A stretch of DNA of 64,000 nucleotides. Source: Paramecium sonneborni. Lineage: Eukaryota > Ciliophora > Oligohymenophorea > Peniculida > Parameciidae. The position numbers and the translations under genes were made by a program. The stretch is taken from positions 124,001-188,000 of the forward strand of contig CAJJDN010000120.1 in the NCBI GenBank assembly GCA_905182985.1, in the 5' to 3' direction. Positions 24,632 through 37,973 of the stretch are shown here, in pieces (the first letter of the stretch is position 1; each line of letters opens with the position of its first letter). Under the pieces are notes generated by a model. That model saw only the letters and a program-made list of their open reading frames with translations, did not search any database and was not told the origin of the DNA.

Positions 24632-27600
24632 TCAAACGAGATTTTCTTTAGCTATGAGCTATCTTAGTTGTCTTTCAAATAAATCATCAATAAATAATGC
24701 AGCCTATGGTAATAAGATTATTAGTTTTTTAATATTTTGAAATTCATTCAAATAATAGCTCCTAACAAACAAAATAACCAAAATTATCTTAAGGAAAGTA
24801 AATACTAAATATATAATGGAAACAATCTAAATTATAATTTTAGAATTACCTAAATAGTCATATTTAATTAATCTGCTTAATCTGATAATCCTGCTTTAAT
24901 GGTTTATAAAACATTCATAATAATCACACTCAAATAAATACCTATTTCTATTTCATTAAATGGTGGATTAGTTCTTTAAGTATATAATTAGGAATTATTC
25001 ATCTCAGTCAACAAAATATCTCTAATTTTAGTAATTGTAATTGAAAGACCTCTATCCATAACATTATCATAAATTTATTTACATAAATAATGTTACTGTA
25101 AATCAAATGTCTTGGCAATACTATCTTCTTCACATAATGTTTTATTATTTAAACTTAATATAGTCTAATCATTATAATTACTCTCAAAAATTGTATAAGT
25201 TTATAAATAATTGCTTAATATATCTAAACTACTCTATATGATTTGGACATATTATTCTGTTAAATTTTATTATATATATTCGTAACCAAAAAAGTTATTA
25301 CTTTTAAAATAGTTTAATTCTCTTAGGCTATAAGCTTTAGGAATAGATAAACTAAGGTCACCTATAGAATTATATTGTAAACTCTTCATTTGATAGAAGT
25401 CCATGAAATCTATTCCTTATACATTCATAATAAATGAATAAAGAAAGAAAATCACAAATAAAGTGGAGAAAAAAATAAAACTACGAAGCCTACTTAATAA
25501 TAATTTTTATTTAGTATCTAATTTTATGAATCCAGTTCTCTTAATCTTATCTTAAATAATGTGTTTTTTAGATAATTCACTTCTAAAAAATCTTTCTTTT
25601 AAAAATATATTAAATTTATATCTAAACATTAAATTAGAATCTTTGTTTAATAAACTCAATAATTCTTTACATCTTTCCAAATCTCTTAAAACCCAAACTA
25701 TGTCTACTTTTTGAAATAATTTTAAGATTTTAGAATATTTTCTTATGTGTTTAATATATAATAGCCATGCTGATAGTTAAAATAATAAAATTAAATAAGT
25801 GCACCTAACACAAAGGACAATCCACTTATTTTATAATAATAAATTACTATCACTAATATGAGTTATAATTTCTGTATTTAAATTAAGGATTTCATTATTG
25901 ATATCCTCTAAATTAACTATGTACTACATAAATTATTCAATCATTTATTGTAGTCCATTTTCTTAAGTAAAGATGAACTAAAAGTTATATTAATATTGAA
26001 TAATTTAAAAAATTGCTTCTCTTAATGAAATTTCTTCAATAGAATAATCATTTTACTTAAGGTATTTGAAATTTATGAATGTTGTTGAAAGGTCTTCTTA
26101 TAACAAACTACCTTTAGATTAATTAGAGTAACTTTATTTAATATTTAAAAATGATTAATTAATGTTACGCTGATGATATTGGATTAAAGATTCAATATTC
26201 TATTTTTATAAATGTTCAAAGGATCCATACCTGTAATTATATATTGAAGTAAATGATGATAAAAACAAATAACAAGGATTCATAAATGAAGTGTAAAATT
26301 CTAACATTTATAATTAACTCAGTGCACTATAAATATCAGAACTTGAATTATTGATTAAAATAATAGCAAATAGAGCTGATACCAATGAAACAAGCAAAAG
26401 AGAAAATATCATTAAATCAAACATAATTGAAAATTTGATAGATGAAACTATTAATTAAATTAATTCGTATTTTTTAAACAATTAAAAATTTTATGAAAAA
26501 GTTCCTAAAGTACTAGATGCTGCATTATCTAAATTAAGTTTTTTTGCATGTATAGATGTTTGATTTTCTTCATTTAATTGTTATCTTAAATTTTCTCTAA
26601 TTTCAGCATTTTATTAGTTTTAATCATAATTTAATTATCCAAATCCTTTTTCAGCTGCTGATGGATTAGATTAAGACTGTTCTTTTTCTTTTTCTTCAAT
26701 TTAATTTTAAAAAAATCTTTATTAGCAACTTAAATTTATTTAATGAGTAGCAAAACTTGTTGTTTTATCAATTAATTATCTATTGCTTCTTCCAGGACTT
26801 ATTAATTCAAATTACTAAATAGATTCTGATATTAATTATCTTTATTACAATGATACAACTCTGTTAGTATCTATTTAATCAACATTTTCTTGTATTTCTT
26901 CTTATATAAAACAATCATTTTAAATATCTATTTCTTTTTGTAGTTTTGGAAATAAATCATCATTAAATTAATTAGGTTATTGTATATGGAATTCTTCAAT
27001 AAAATCATATAGTTCTTATTCGAAATAATCCTAATCATTTGAATCTTATTAGATAGACTTTTTTGATTCCACAACATTTTTAATTTCTATAATAGAATGA
27101 GTTAATCTAATAGTTACAACAATATTTGCATAATATGATCTAATACAATCTGGGTTTTTTTTCATTTGATCAGAATAAGTTTGAATAGATTTTTAACCAA
27201 TTTAAAATTTATCATTAAATATAATTTAAACATTTGAGAAAGGTTAACTTTTATCTATTTTATTTTAATCTATTAATGAAAAATATTCTGGAATTAATTA
27301 TTGAATATCAGTTAAGTAAAATAAATCTGGCATTTTTTCATATTCAAAATCTTATAATTTCAATTACTTACATAATTCTCTAGTAATACCTAATATTAAA
27401 TGTTTATTGTTTAGGATAAGATATGAATTTGTTCCATTATTTTCTGAGAAAAAAACTTAAAATGTTAATTCTTACAATTTTGTTAAATCAAAATCAAAAA
27501 AAAAATCAACTGGACTTAAAAATTAATCTTTTTGTAAAATTAAATTCACATTTTATTCTCTAAAAAATTTAGATCTACCAGAAATAAGAAAATCTTCAAT

Positions 27601-29958
27601 TAAGTGCTTATGTATTGTTGAAAATCCTCTTGGCAATAAGGAAAGTATACTTTTAACTTCTTTAAAATCTTATTGATCATATTCAGCTATTTTATGCATT
27701 TAATGAGATCTTTCTACTATCTATAATCCTGTTCCTTAGTGATCCATTACTAAAATCATATAATGTAATTATGTAGTCAATAAATCAACTTAATAATTTT
27801 TTTATATTTTAATTAACGCATTATCAGAAATTGCATTATAATTTATAATCCTATAGGCTTACATAAAACTATTTAATATTTCAGCACAATAAAATGAATA
27901 TATAGATTGCATTTTTTTGCTTGGAAATTCTTAAAACAAATGTTACAATTAATTTTCCATAAAGTTTATTTTTTTTATTAAATCTAAACATTAATGTAAA
28001 AATCTTTCAGGATTTAATCTCGTAGTTGAAGACATTATCATAAAGATATCTTTTTTCCTATTGATAATATTTATAATATTCTGTTTTAATTATTGATGCT
28101 ATTCCTCTACTTTCATATATAATTATACACTTTAACTTAATTAGGTTTTCTATACAACATTTCCAAAACTAAAGCTTGATATTAAATTTTATTTTGCTAT
28201 CTCTAATATTATACTGATTTTTATAAGATTAATATAACTAATATAATTTAAGGAGATCTTTTCAAGTTTATGAATCATATCTGAGTTGCTCTTCTTTTTA
28301 TAAACATTTTAATTTTCTTCAATTGTAACTGAATAACTTGTTTATTCACTAAAAATGTTTTACTGATCAATATTTTAATGCACATTTTATTTTAGTAATA
28401 ATATATTAGTTTATTGATAAGCCTTTACTGATTAATTAATTGCTATCAAACTTTATATATAAAATAGGGAGAAGAATCCTTTTAAACTTTAATCAGTTAA
28501 TTTGTTTATGGATTTCCCGAAATCTAATATTAATTATTTTAGATATAATTATCTTAATTTTATTTCATTTTCCAAAAATCTTTGCTTTTTACATGAACAT
28601 GATTTGTCTTAACAATTGCTCTTATGGTAAAATAAAAATAAAGAAAGACTAAATTATTGAATATTATTTAATGAATCTTTTTATGAAAAAACACTGATCA
28701 AATATTGTTATGTCTATGTTGATTAATTTTCAGGTAGCATAACAATCATACTAAAATCAATTTTTTTTTTAAATTATTAAATAATTGTTATCAATAAACT
28801 TGGAATAAGTACTATAATAATGATTAAATTCTTCTTATCCTCTATAAATTCATTACCCATCAAAGCTGCTGATATCATAATGAATGTAACATTTAAATTA
28901 ATTAAATAATCTTGTATTTCACATATATACTGATACTTGGTCATAAATTAATTCAATTTTATGATAGATGAAATTACAAACATAACAAAAATTAGATAAT
29001 TCTTAACAACCTTTTCTAAATTCATACAATCAATTATCACTAAAATATAAATTATCAATGTATAAAAATAATCTAATCCTTAAAATATTAACACTTTAAA
29101 ATTAAATAGTTATAATGTAATCGCTTCTTTAATTAACATTAAATATAATAATTGTATCCAAAATATTAGAAAAAGTGCTAAAATTGAAAATAATGTATTT
29201 ATAAATTCTACAACTCCATAAGTTTCTATATTAATATTTTTTTGAATTGAATAACAAACCAACTGAATACATGGTATACAGAATAGCTTATCAAAAATTG
29301 CTAAAAAAATTAAATTTAAACCATGAAAAATGAGTTTAATATTATTGCTTTTCATTACATATTCTGTTATACTTTTTTAAGACTACTTTGAAAACTAATA
29401 AAATGTAATTATTTAGTGGACTATATATAACAATAGAATTGCTAATGGGATTGTATAAGAATATAAAAAAAAGTTATTTTGGACAAGTAATTTATATGGT
29501 CTTGAAATAATAGAAATAACATTCAATCCATAATCAATGTTCATCATTGGTAATTTAAGTAATTCTTCGTTTAAATTTAATACCAAAATTCCAAATATTT
29601 AAAATTCTGAAATCAAATGAATCAAATATAAACATAATCTGTTTAAGTTTATAAAATTTATTTCAAGTAATATATGGTAGCTCGCTACATAATAGTTAAA
29701 GTTTTTCAATTAATTAAATTGCTTCATTTCAAACAAATTTGTCAAGCTAATTTCTTTATAATCTAATTTAATTTTATATTAATTCAAAATGTAAAATGGA
29801 TGTCTATAAGTGAATTTAAAAATTTCTTATTCCAAAGCTTTCTTCTATTATTCTTAAATTTATATTTGAAAAATTTGGATAATCTTATATAATGCTTATT
29901 ATTAGATTTGATGAATCGAAATAAATGTGAATAAATAAAAAAAGTTAACTTATTACAT
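24632..29958 (-). CDS. Giant multi-TM protein of the ciliate TM-PAS type
   Basis: A 1767-aa protein; the frame is open from 29958 to about 24817 and needs one 23-bp intron before the last TM pair. The N-terminal 450 residues hold about eight TM helices. A conserved-looking Cys cluster follows (HKSNCQDKSCSCKK) and then a long helical region. A PAS-like block lies about residues 850-990 (FFSENNGTNSYLILNNKHLI; MPDLFYLTDIQQLIPEYFSL). After an acidic Gln-rich linker come four or more C-terminal TM helices (FSIMFDLMIFSLLLVSLVSA; IYLVFTFLKIILVILF). This plan of TMs, Cys cluster, PAS and TMs is widespread in Paramecium and Tetrahymena; its role is unknown, perhaps sensory. Start MQQVNFFYLFTF is the first in-frame ATG. 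Confidence 0.8.
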
Positions 29959-30329
29959 AATTTATTATTTCTGTATCAAAATCAAGATGATGATTTAATT
30001 TTTAAAAAATACTTATTCATATATTTTAAATTTTAATTATATCCAAAAACTTGAAAAAAATGATGTAATAAAAACATATTAATCAGAATTAAAAATTTGT
30101 TATTACATTATGATAATGAGACATTTTCTGGTTCTATTTGATTGATTTTAATTTTTATTATATACATTTAATAAATTTACATTAATTATAAACTAGATAA
30201 TCATAACTAAATCTTGAAATGTGTATTTTTCAAATGAAATTTTTTTCAAAATTATCAGCTTCAATTAAATCATTACTGTGTTTATGCGGTTAAAAAATTA
30301 GAATAACTTTTTAATTAAGAAATTAAACA

Positions 30330-31570
30330 TACTTAAATTAAAATAGATTTTTGCAATATTTCTGTGAAATTGAATTGTCAACATATGGATTAGCATCTGG
30401 GATCCTTCAAATGTAAGAACTTAATTGTAAAACATAAGCATTATTTTGTGATAAAGATTATGGTTATGATCTTATAAAACAAAAGATTTTTGGCCATTAA
30501 GGATGCCTTAAAGAATTTTATTCATTCTGAGAACATAGTTATCAGAAGGATTATATTAGAAATTTTAAACATCTAAGTTAATTCCTGGAAATATTTTATA
30601 ATTGAAAATAGTAAAAGAATTTGTTTTGGTATAATTGTGAAGAGTAATGAAATGAAGATAGATAATTCAATTCTTATAGGGGAAAGGATTATTACTGTTG
30701 AAGTCTACTTAAAGCACTAGTCAAAGTTATCTTCAGAAAATAAAAATAATAAAGTTTTTGTTCTATCACAGTAGATAATTCAATAATAGGATAAATAGGT
30801 GATTTAGTAGAAAGTTTAGGATGAGATGATACTACACTTAGAAAAGAACTAAATTTGTTTTTCAATTATCTATCTATTATTGTTATCACTTTATCGAATT
30901 TTATTTTTTGTTTTAGGTTTAATAATAGGATATCACAATATCAATTTTATAATTCTTAATTTCAATTAAATATCTTATTTGCTTTTGGTAGAACAAACAA
31001 GGAATTCAATAAAGCGAATGGAACTTAAATATCATAATGAATATGAATTAAATGAAGTTCGATTAATAATCTTGCATGTAAATAGCATATTTTGTTCTGA
31101 AGCAATTTTAATAACTCTCTACCTTAGCCGAACATAATGGAGATGATAAAATTTATTTTATATTTGACAACATATAAATCTTATGGATTGATATTTGGTA
31201 CTGATTCATTTCCTTTTGCTAATTATGTTAATTAAGACGGAGATATATTATATAATAGCAAGAAGAAACTAGAATTTAGGATAGTTGTTTTTCATTCTGT
31301 TTGATTAAGATTTAATATCTTAGATTTAATTTTTATTGGAGTTAGAGAAACTATTTTGCCTCAGGATACTGAGTAGATATTTAGTAATTTAAAATTAAAA
31401 GAAATTAAGGTTTTTCTTAAGATAAGGCAGAAGATTACATTAATCATAAAGATAAGGCAGAAGATTACATTAATCATACCATATTAGATTTGAGAATGGC
31501 CTATATTAAATATAAAAAGTATTTGTAATCTTTTTCTATGAAGTATACAATAATACGAAAACTTTTATAC
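30330..31570 (+). pseudogene. Wrecked P-type ATPase
   Basis: Fragments of a P-type cation ATPase appear in order on the plus strand, in shifting frames broken by TGA. Near 30658-30690 is DNSILIGER, matching the actuator-domain DNSSLTGES signature. Near 30770-30900 is VDNSIIGQIGDLVESLG, then a TGA, then TTLRKELNLFFNYLSIIVIT, matching the stretch that leads into TM3. Near 31090-31130 the DNA resembles the CSDKTGTLT phosphorylation site but is garbled (CSEAILITLYL), without an intact Asp-Lys-Thr-Gly. The core signature is destroyed, so no active pump is possible. The part from 30991 on is repeated after the N at 32160. Confidence 0.6.
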
Positions 31571-32159
31571 TGTTATTTCATTTTAATTATAGATAATCAA
31601 TTTTTATTGATATTAATATATAGTAATAATAATTAAATTAAATTTTATTATCATGGAAAATGGACATGATTAATTTGATTTGGATTTCAATCTTTCATAT
31701 TCCTTGGATTAAAACAAAGACTTTTACAAATTACCTAATTAAATTTAATGCGATTTTCAAGGGTAAAGAGTAAATTTAAATGTAATAACTTTATAAATTC
31801 AGATTGATTCCAAAGTTGAAAAGCTTCCTTAAGATGTTCAAGATTCTACTTATTAAAGTGCAATTGCATTATCTCAATATCTCAAAATTTGGGATGTGAA
31901 CCATTAATAACATGATTATTTCTATCCATTTTAACTTCCTCCATCTTCCTTTATTGGAAATTGCTAAATCTTTCCTCATAGACCTGATTTATTATAGGTT
32001 AATTATCTCAATTAATATTAGAATGAATTCCATTAAGTTTAAGATCTAAATAATACATAAATATCTTAAATTTTTTAATCAGGAACCTTTGAAATTTAAT
32101 CTATGTAATTCTAAATACCTTATGTTTGGTAAATATCCTCATTCATTGTTAAAGGTAAA
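30991..32159 (+). repeat. Left copy of 1169-bp direct duplication at an N
   Basis: This sequence recurs, as far as I can read identically, at 32161-33329, with one N at 32160 between the copies. Identity including non-coding AT sequence points to overlapping contig ends joined without merging, not to a biological tandem duplication. The left copy also contains a truncated 5' part (31653 on) of the membrane-protein gene at 32823-36238. Confidence 0.85.
31421..31478 (+). repeat. Two 30-bp tandem units
   Basis: The unit beginning gataaggcagaagattacat occurs twice head to tail (31421-31450 and 31451-31478), inside the ATPase remnant. The same pair appears at 32591-32648 in the duplicated contig end. 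Probably simple slippage in non-coding DNA. Confidence 0.7.
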
Positions 32160-32160
32160 N
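32160..32160. other. Single-N scaffold joint
   Basis: One ambiguous base lies exactly between two 1169-bp identical copies, so I read it as a scaffolding joint. Confidence 0.85.
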
Positions 32161-33329
32161 GAACAAACAAGGAATTCAATAAAGCGAATGGAACTTAAAT
32201 ATCATAATGAATATGAATTAAATGAAGTTCGATTAATAATCTTGCATGTAAATAGCATATTTTGTTCTGAAGCAATTTTAATAACTCTCTACCTTAGCCG
32301 AACATAATGGAGATGATAAAATTTATTTTATATTTGACAACATATAAATCTTATGGATTGATATTTGGTACTGATTCATTTCCTTTTGCTAATTATGTTA
32401 ATTAAGACGGAGATATATTATATAATAGCAAGAAGAAACTAGAATTTAGGATAGTTGTTTTTCATTCTGTTTGATTAAGATTTAATATCTTAGATTTAAT
32501 TTTTATTGGAGTTAGAGAAACTATTTTGCCTCAGGATACTGAGTAGATATTTAGTAATTTAAAATTAAAAGAAATTAAGGTTTTTCTTAAGATAAGGCAG
32601 AAGATTACATTAATCATAAAGATAAGGCAGAAGATTACATTAATCATACCATATTAGATTTGAGAATGGCCTATATTAAATATAAAAAGTATTTGTAATC
32701 TTTTTCTATGAAGTATACAATAATACGAAAACTTTTATACTGTTATTTCATTTTAATTATAGATAATCAATTTTTATTGATATTAATATATAGTAATAAT
32801 AATTAAATTAAATTTTATTATCATGGAAAATGGACATGATTAATTTGATTTGGATTTCAATCTTTCATATTCCTTGGATTAAAACAAAGACTTTTACAAA
32901 TTACCTAATTAAATTTAATGCGATTTTCAAGGGTAAAGAGTAAATTTAAATGTAATAACTTTATAAATTCAGATTGATTCCAAAGTTGAAAAGCTTCCTT
33001 AAGATGTTCAAGATTCTACTTATTAAAGTGCAATTGCATTATCTCAATATCTCAAAATTTGGGATGTGAACCATTAATAACATGATTATTTCTATCCATT
33101 TTAACTTCCTCCATCTTCCTTTATTGGAAATTGCTAAATCTTTCCTCATAGACCTGATTTATTATAGGTTAATTATCTCAATTAATATTAGAATGAATTC
33201 CATTAAGTTTAAGATCTAAATAATACATAAATATCTTAAATTTTTTAATCAGGAACCTTTGAAATTTAATCTATGTAATTCTAAATACCTTATGTTTGGT
33301 AAATATCCTCATTCATTGTTAAAGGTAAA
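32161..33329 (+). repeat. Right copy of 1169-bp direct duplication
   Basis: Offset from the left copy is 1170 bp throughout. This copy is continuous with the rest of the downstream membrane-protein gene, so it is the one that carries the intact 5' end. Confidence 0.85.
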
Positions 33330-36238
33330 AATATTATTATTTTCTTATTCTTCAGGTCGTTAAAATATTACAAAAAGTTATTTCTCAGATATTGGAACTG
33401 CTTATCATATTTATAAATTTGAGAAAAACTCAATCTATAATGTTAATGACAGTGATGGTAATCAATGCACGATTCGTTGTTCAATTTTTAACATCTTTAC
33501 AGTATCCTTTTAATTTAAAATAGAAATTAACATTATATTTTAGTTTACTATTTGGATTTCGAGAAACATGCTCAGATATTAATATTCATTAACTTGAAAA
33601 TTAAATAGAGGCTAAGAGATAATATAATCTCAGATTATCTGATTTTTATAGTAAAAGAATATATGAATTTTTACAATTTTAGAACAATCAATAATCGAAA
33701 TTAGATGCAGAAGAAAAAATGAAAAATTTAATTAAAATTTAATAAGATTTTAGAGATCATCAATAAGGTTTAAAATTATCTATATAAAATTAATTTGATT
33801 ATTTGATTGAATAATCAGGAAACAATTAAAAATTTGATGATCATGAAGAATAAAAAGAATATTTAGAAAATATTAATGAATAAATTAAACTTCTAGGTAA
33901 AGATTATCTAAAAGAATATGGAATTTAAGTTAATACTTAATAAGATGTAAATGAATAAATAAATAATGCAATTACCTTAGCTTAGTTGAAATTTTGGAAA
34001 AATAAATTAAAAGATGATCATGTCTTAATTAATAATATTAATGATTTAAATGAATGCAAAAGAACTTAAAATTATTTCTAAGATTTGTTAGATGTAAAAT
34101 AATATAAATTTTTTTATTAGAATGAATTACAATAATAAATGACTGAATTTGAAAAGAAATTATTAGAAGAACATCCGATCCGTTCAAAATCATATCATTT
34201 TGTATCTGAGTAAAGGTTTTAATTCAAAAAATAAATGAAACATGGATTAAAAGAGAAATATAGAATATTATTTATTGAAGATTTGAAAAAATAAAATATA
34301 AAAGAGGTTGAAGTTTATATAAATTATCTTTAACAAAAGAGTTAAATGAAAAAAGAGTTAAAAGAACTTATTGATAAAGTAGAATAAGAATCTAAAAGAG
34401 TGAATATTAGAATAGAAGTGTAAGAATATAAATAATATTAAATAGAACTCGTTATTGTTTCCCTCCTTATAATATACTTAAAATAGGAGATACATTTAGA
34501 CTTGAAAGAGAAAAGTAATATATAATAAAATCTAATTTTCCTTTATGGAAATTTTATTTGATAATAGTTAGATACTTTGCTTGGACAGCTAATGTTATTT
34601 TTTGGTTATTTGCAAATGGAATATCTGGACCTTTAGGCATCAGAGCTTTATTTTAATGCAAGTATAATAAATAAATGTCATAATTAGTGTTTTCTATCCA
34701 GATGTTGAAATTAATTCAAGAACAGGTGTAGTTAGACATACTAATTATTCCGTTACACCTGTGGTCGTCCATATGGCAAATGTTTGTAAAGGCATGAATT
34801 AATCAAGAAGAGATTTTGAAAATTCACCTGATACAGGTTTCTTTGGTAAAAATTGTGCTAGAATATGCAATTATGTTGAAGTTTACTTTTTCCGTTTTTT
34901 AATTGTTGGTATAATAGGTGTTTTAATTGTAATTCCTATTTTGATACTTGCCAATTTTACAATCTCTTTGGTCTTAGCATTAACTGCATGGGCATGGATA
35001 CCTATTGTATTAATTTTAACGTATATTCTATTAATATTAACAATAGCTATCTATTTTAATTATTTATTTATGATTTTGATTGTTCAGATAGGGAATAATG
35101 GAATATATTTTCAACTCCACTTTGGTTCCCTCTATTACGGAATACTTTTGATTTCATAGTAAAAGGAGTTTTAAATTTAATCATTAATTTATTACTTTGT
35201 TTAGTTATTTTACCTTTAGGTAGTTTATTTATGATAATTTTTGGACACTTTAGATATGTATTTAGATCATTATATGATTGCTTAATGATATTAGTAACAA
35301 TATATATAATAAAATTTTAGTTTGTGAAATGTTTAGGAAGAGTTCCTGCAACAGAAAATTGGTTAGCTTGGAAAATATCTGGTCCAGGAATTTCTAGACA
35401 ATATTATTTTACTGTATATATATAATATATATATGTAGATTAAAAATGAAGAGGTATTAATATTGGTAGCTGGAAAATTAGAAAAATGTATATTAACTGA
35501 ATATTAGAAGAGAGTTGAAGGAGAGATCTATGCTCCTTAAAAATAAGTATAAACTGTAATGAATAACTTTTTTTCTGTTTTTGGAGTATAAGAATGTTTT
35601 CATATTTAGGCTTCTTATAGTTTTCATGATAATGGTTGTGATAAATTAAAATATAGTTTAGATCAATAAATTTGTAAAAGAATTTCAATTCTACCATCAA
35701 TTTCTAATAATATAAGATTCAATGAATCTGAATTAATTGTGATTAGAATGCTGATAAAATAATTTATTAAGAATTAGATAAATCTTAAAGACATGAAAAA
35801 TTATATTTGGAAACATTTTTAAGTTTAGAAAGGAGATTATAATGAATTAACATCATAAATATTGAAAGAATGTTTTGGTCATTAGGTTTTAACACCTTTG
35901 GAAGATATAGATTTAAGATTTTCATTAGTAATTATTAAATTTGTTATCTTAGTAAACAGATGAAAATTATAGTCTATCTAAAAAGATATCAAAGGCTTTG
36001 GAAGGATAAGTAAATTTAAATTAACCAACAAACTTTATTGTAAAATCAAATAGTGTTTCAAAGAAATAAATTATTACAAAATAATTTTTTGAGTTTTCAG
36101 GAGTACTAATTAAAATATAAATAGATTATATCAGAAGTATGGGGTTGTTAATCAATATATTAAACTTGGTCAACATTAGCAGATAAATCAAAAAGATTTT
36201 ATATCAATTATTGCTTAAATGCAAATTAAGAAGCATGA
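32823..36238 (+). CDS. Large conserved multi-TM protein with coiled-coil middle
   Basis: About 1060 aa, spliced from at least eight introns of 22-31 bp. The N-terminus (MENGHDQFDLDFNLSYSL) leads into a beta-rich domain with repeated YxxQ-type strands, then about 300 residues of coiled coil. A membrane part follows: RYFAWTANVIFWLFANGISG then PLGIRALF, a lumenal-type loop (DVEINSRTGVVRHTNYSVTP), and at least four TM helices (FLIVGIIGVLIVIPILIL; ALTAWAWIPIVLILTYLF; VLNLIINLLLCLVILPLG). A WKISGPGISRQYYF segment leads to a cytosolic C-terminal domain. I believe the family is conserved among protists but cannot name it. Splicing is uncertain in the last 250 bp; the end at 36238 (CLNANQEA) assumes a frame change near 36010. 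Confidence 0.7.
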
Positions 36239-36554
36239 TTGCTAGTATTTATATAAATTAGATATAATAATTATTATTTTAGCTATTTATTAATAATTAA
36301 TTAATTTTTAGAAGCTTTAAATTTTTAAACATTTTAAATTAGGATTCAAAATTAGAACTTATAAAATGATAAACATTTATTTACTTCTGTTTTTATTAAT
36401 TTAGTGATTAAAATCTTAAAAGAAAGTAATTAATTTTAGAAATATCCTAAAGATTTAATGAAATTAAAATAGATCTTTAATTTTAGAGTATTTATAAAGA
36501 TAATAATAATAATAATTAAAAGAAATTGATTTGTATTTCAAATGAATAATAAAA

Positions 36555-37521
36555 TCAATAATCATATTTTACTTTGTCTTCTTGTTTTGCTCTTTTGGTG
36601 TTAACTAATCCAATATATTCACACATCTAAATAAATGAACATGTTGGATTAATCATCCACCATTCATTTTTAGAAGCTCTCCAATCTCTTGGATATTCAT
36701 GATGCCAATTATGCCATCCTTCACCTAAAGTAATTAATGAAACAAAAATGTTATCTCTTGGTTCAATTCTTGGATTCCATTTTCTACTTCCATAAAAATG
36801 ACAAATTGAATTAACACACCTTAATATAAAATTATAAGAAATACCATGTTGCATTCAATGTAAAGATGTATTTTCCAAAACCTAAGAACAACAAACTAAA
36901 GAACCATTTATCACTTATAATTAAACCAGTCAAAGTTGGAATTATAAAAGCCCAAAGGAAAGCCATTTTATAATAATGTCTCTTTTAAAACATTACAACA
37001 GAATCAGCTTTTAAATCTGATAAATCAAGTTTCATTCCTTCATCAACTAGCTCTTTACTCTTTTTTTTCAATAACCATCCACAATGTGAAAAAAATAATC
37101 CTAATTAAGAATTATGTGGATCTAATGGTGTATCCTTTAAATATTTATAGTTTATATACACTAAACTTATGATGAAGTCTATGATCTCTACTCCAATGCC
37201 AAATACTTCCTTAAAAACAATTTGAATTCATAAACATTAAAAACACTCTAATTGGCCATGATGCTTTATATGATTTATGTGCCCATAATCTATGAGCTCC
37301 ACCTGTGATTCCTAAACCTGTTAAGCTATGCCAAATTAAGAAAGCCTAAATTTAACTAATTTTTTTACTAGGTAATATTTATAAAACAATTCAGACTCCA
37401 AGAAGAAACTCCAAATTATACCAATCATTCCCAATACATGACAGTATAATAGCCAACCTGATTCAATTAACTTTATATCATTTTTCTCACAGTACTTGAC
37501 AATGGTCTCAAATATTTTCAT
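36555..37521 (-). CDS. Acyl-CoA delta-9 (stearoyl) desaturase
   Basis: A 297-aa ER membrane enzyme that introduces a double bond into saturated acyl-CoA using O2, cytochrome b5 and a di-iron centre. All three His boxes are visible: HRLWAH (about residue 75), HRLHH (about residue 112) and HNWHH (about residue 258). The extra conserved NSICHFYG (SCD NSAAHLYG) supplies the ninth metal ligand. Two hydrophobic hairpins flank the boxes in the usual order. Three introns (36820-36844, 37135-37159, 37346-37368) restore frame exactly. The protein is close to the compact bacterial/protist length and has no fused cytochrome b5 domain. Confidence 0.92.
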
Positions 37522-37973
37522 TAATATTATATTTTATTAAATTCTTAATTGCTTTCATTGCTCTTAAACCCCTGAATGACGTATAATTATAAAAATATTT
37601 GGAAAATTATTTATTCCAAAAAAATTTATACAATTAATTACTTAATAATTAAAAGATTATATTGCTCTACTATTTTTACTATTATTAATTTAATAGAAAT
37701 ATGTTTAATTAATTTTTCATTAACTAATTTAAGAATAATTAACAGATTATACAATAATCATCTAAAAATAAAGTGATTAACCTAAAAAAGATTTATGTCA
37801 ATTTAGGTAGAATAATTATCATTCCATATTTTTAAGTGATTATATATTTAGTCAAAATCTTAAAAATTAATCAAAGACTATTTTAATCATAGAGTAAAAA
37901 GACTTAACGTAGTTCTAAATAAATTATTGTAAATGTTAATATTCAATATAACAGAATCGAATGTGTTATAAAA
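37522..37973. other. Intergenic, no supported gene
   Basis: A 66-codon plus-strand frame at 37576-37776 contains no TAA/TAG Gln codons, unlike the real genes here, and is simple AT-rich hydrophobic sequence. I see no gene in this gap. Confidence 0.5.

Noticed and set aside
32089..32307. ORF across the single N at 32160
   Set aside because: It joins the end of one contig copy to the start of the other and is an artefact of the joint.
30991..33329. Genuine tandem gene duplication
   Set aside because: The copies seem identical even in non-coding DNA and meet at an N; an unmerged contig overlap explains this better.
35401..35445. TATA-rich run as a possible promoter
   Set aside because: It is a 25-bp intron inside the membrane-protein gene, confirmed by the frame on both sides.
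37576..37776. 66-codon plus-strand ORF
   Set aside because: No TAA/TAG Gln codons, Ile/Asn/Lys-driven composition and no motif, as expected by chance in AT-rich DNA.
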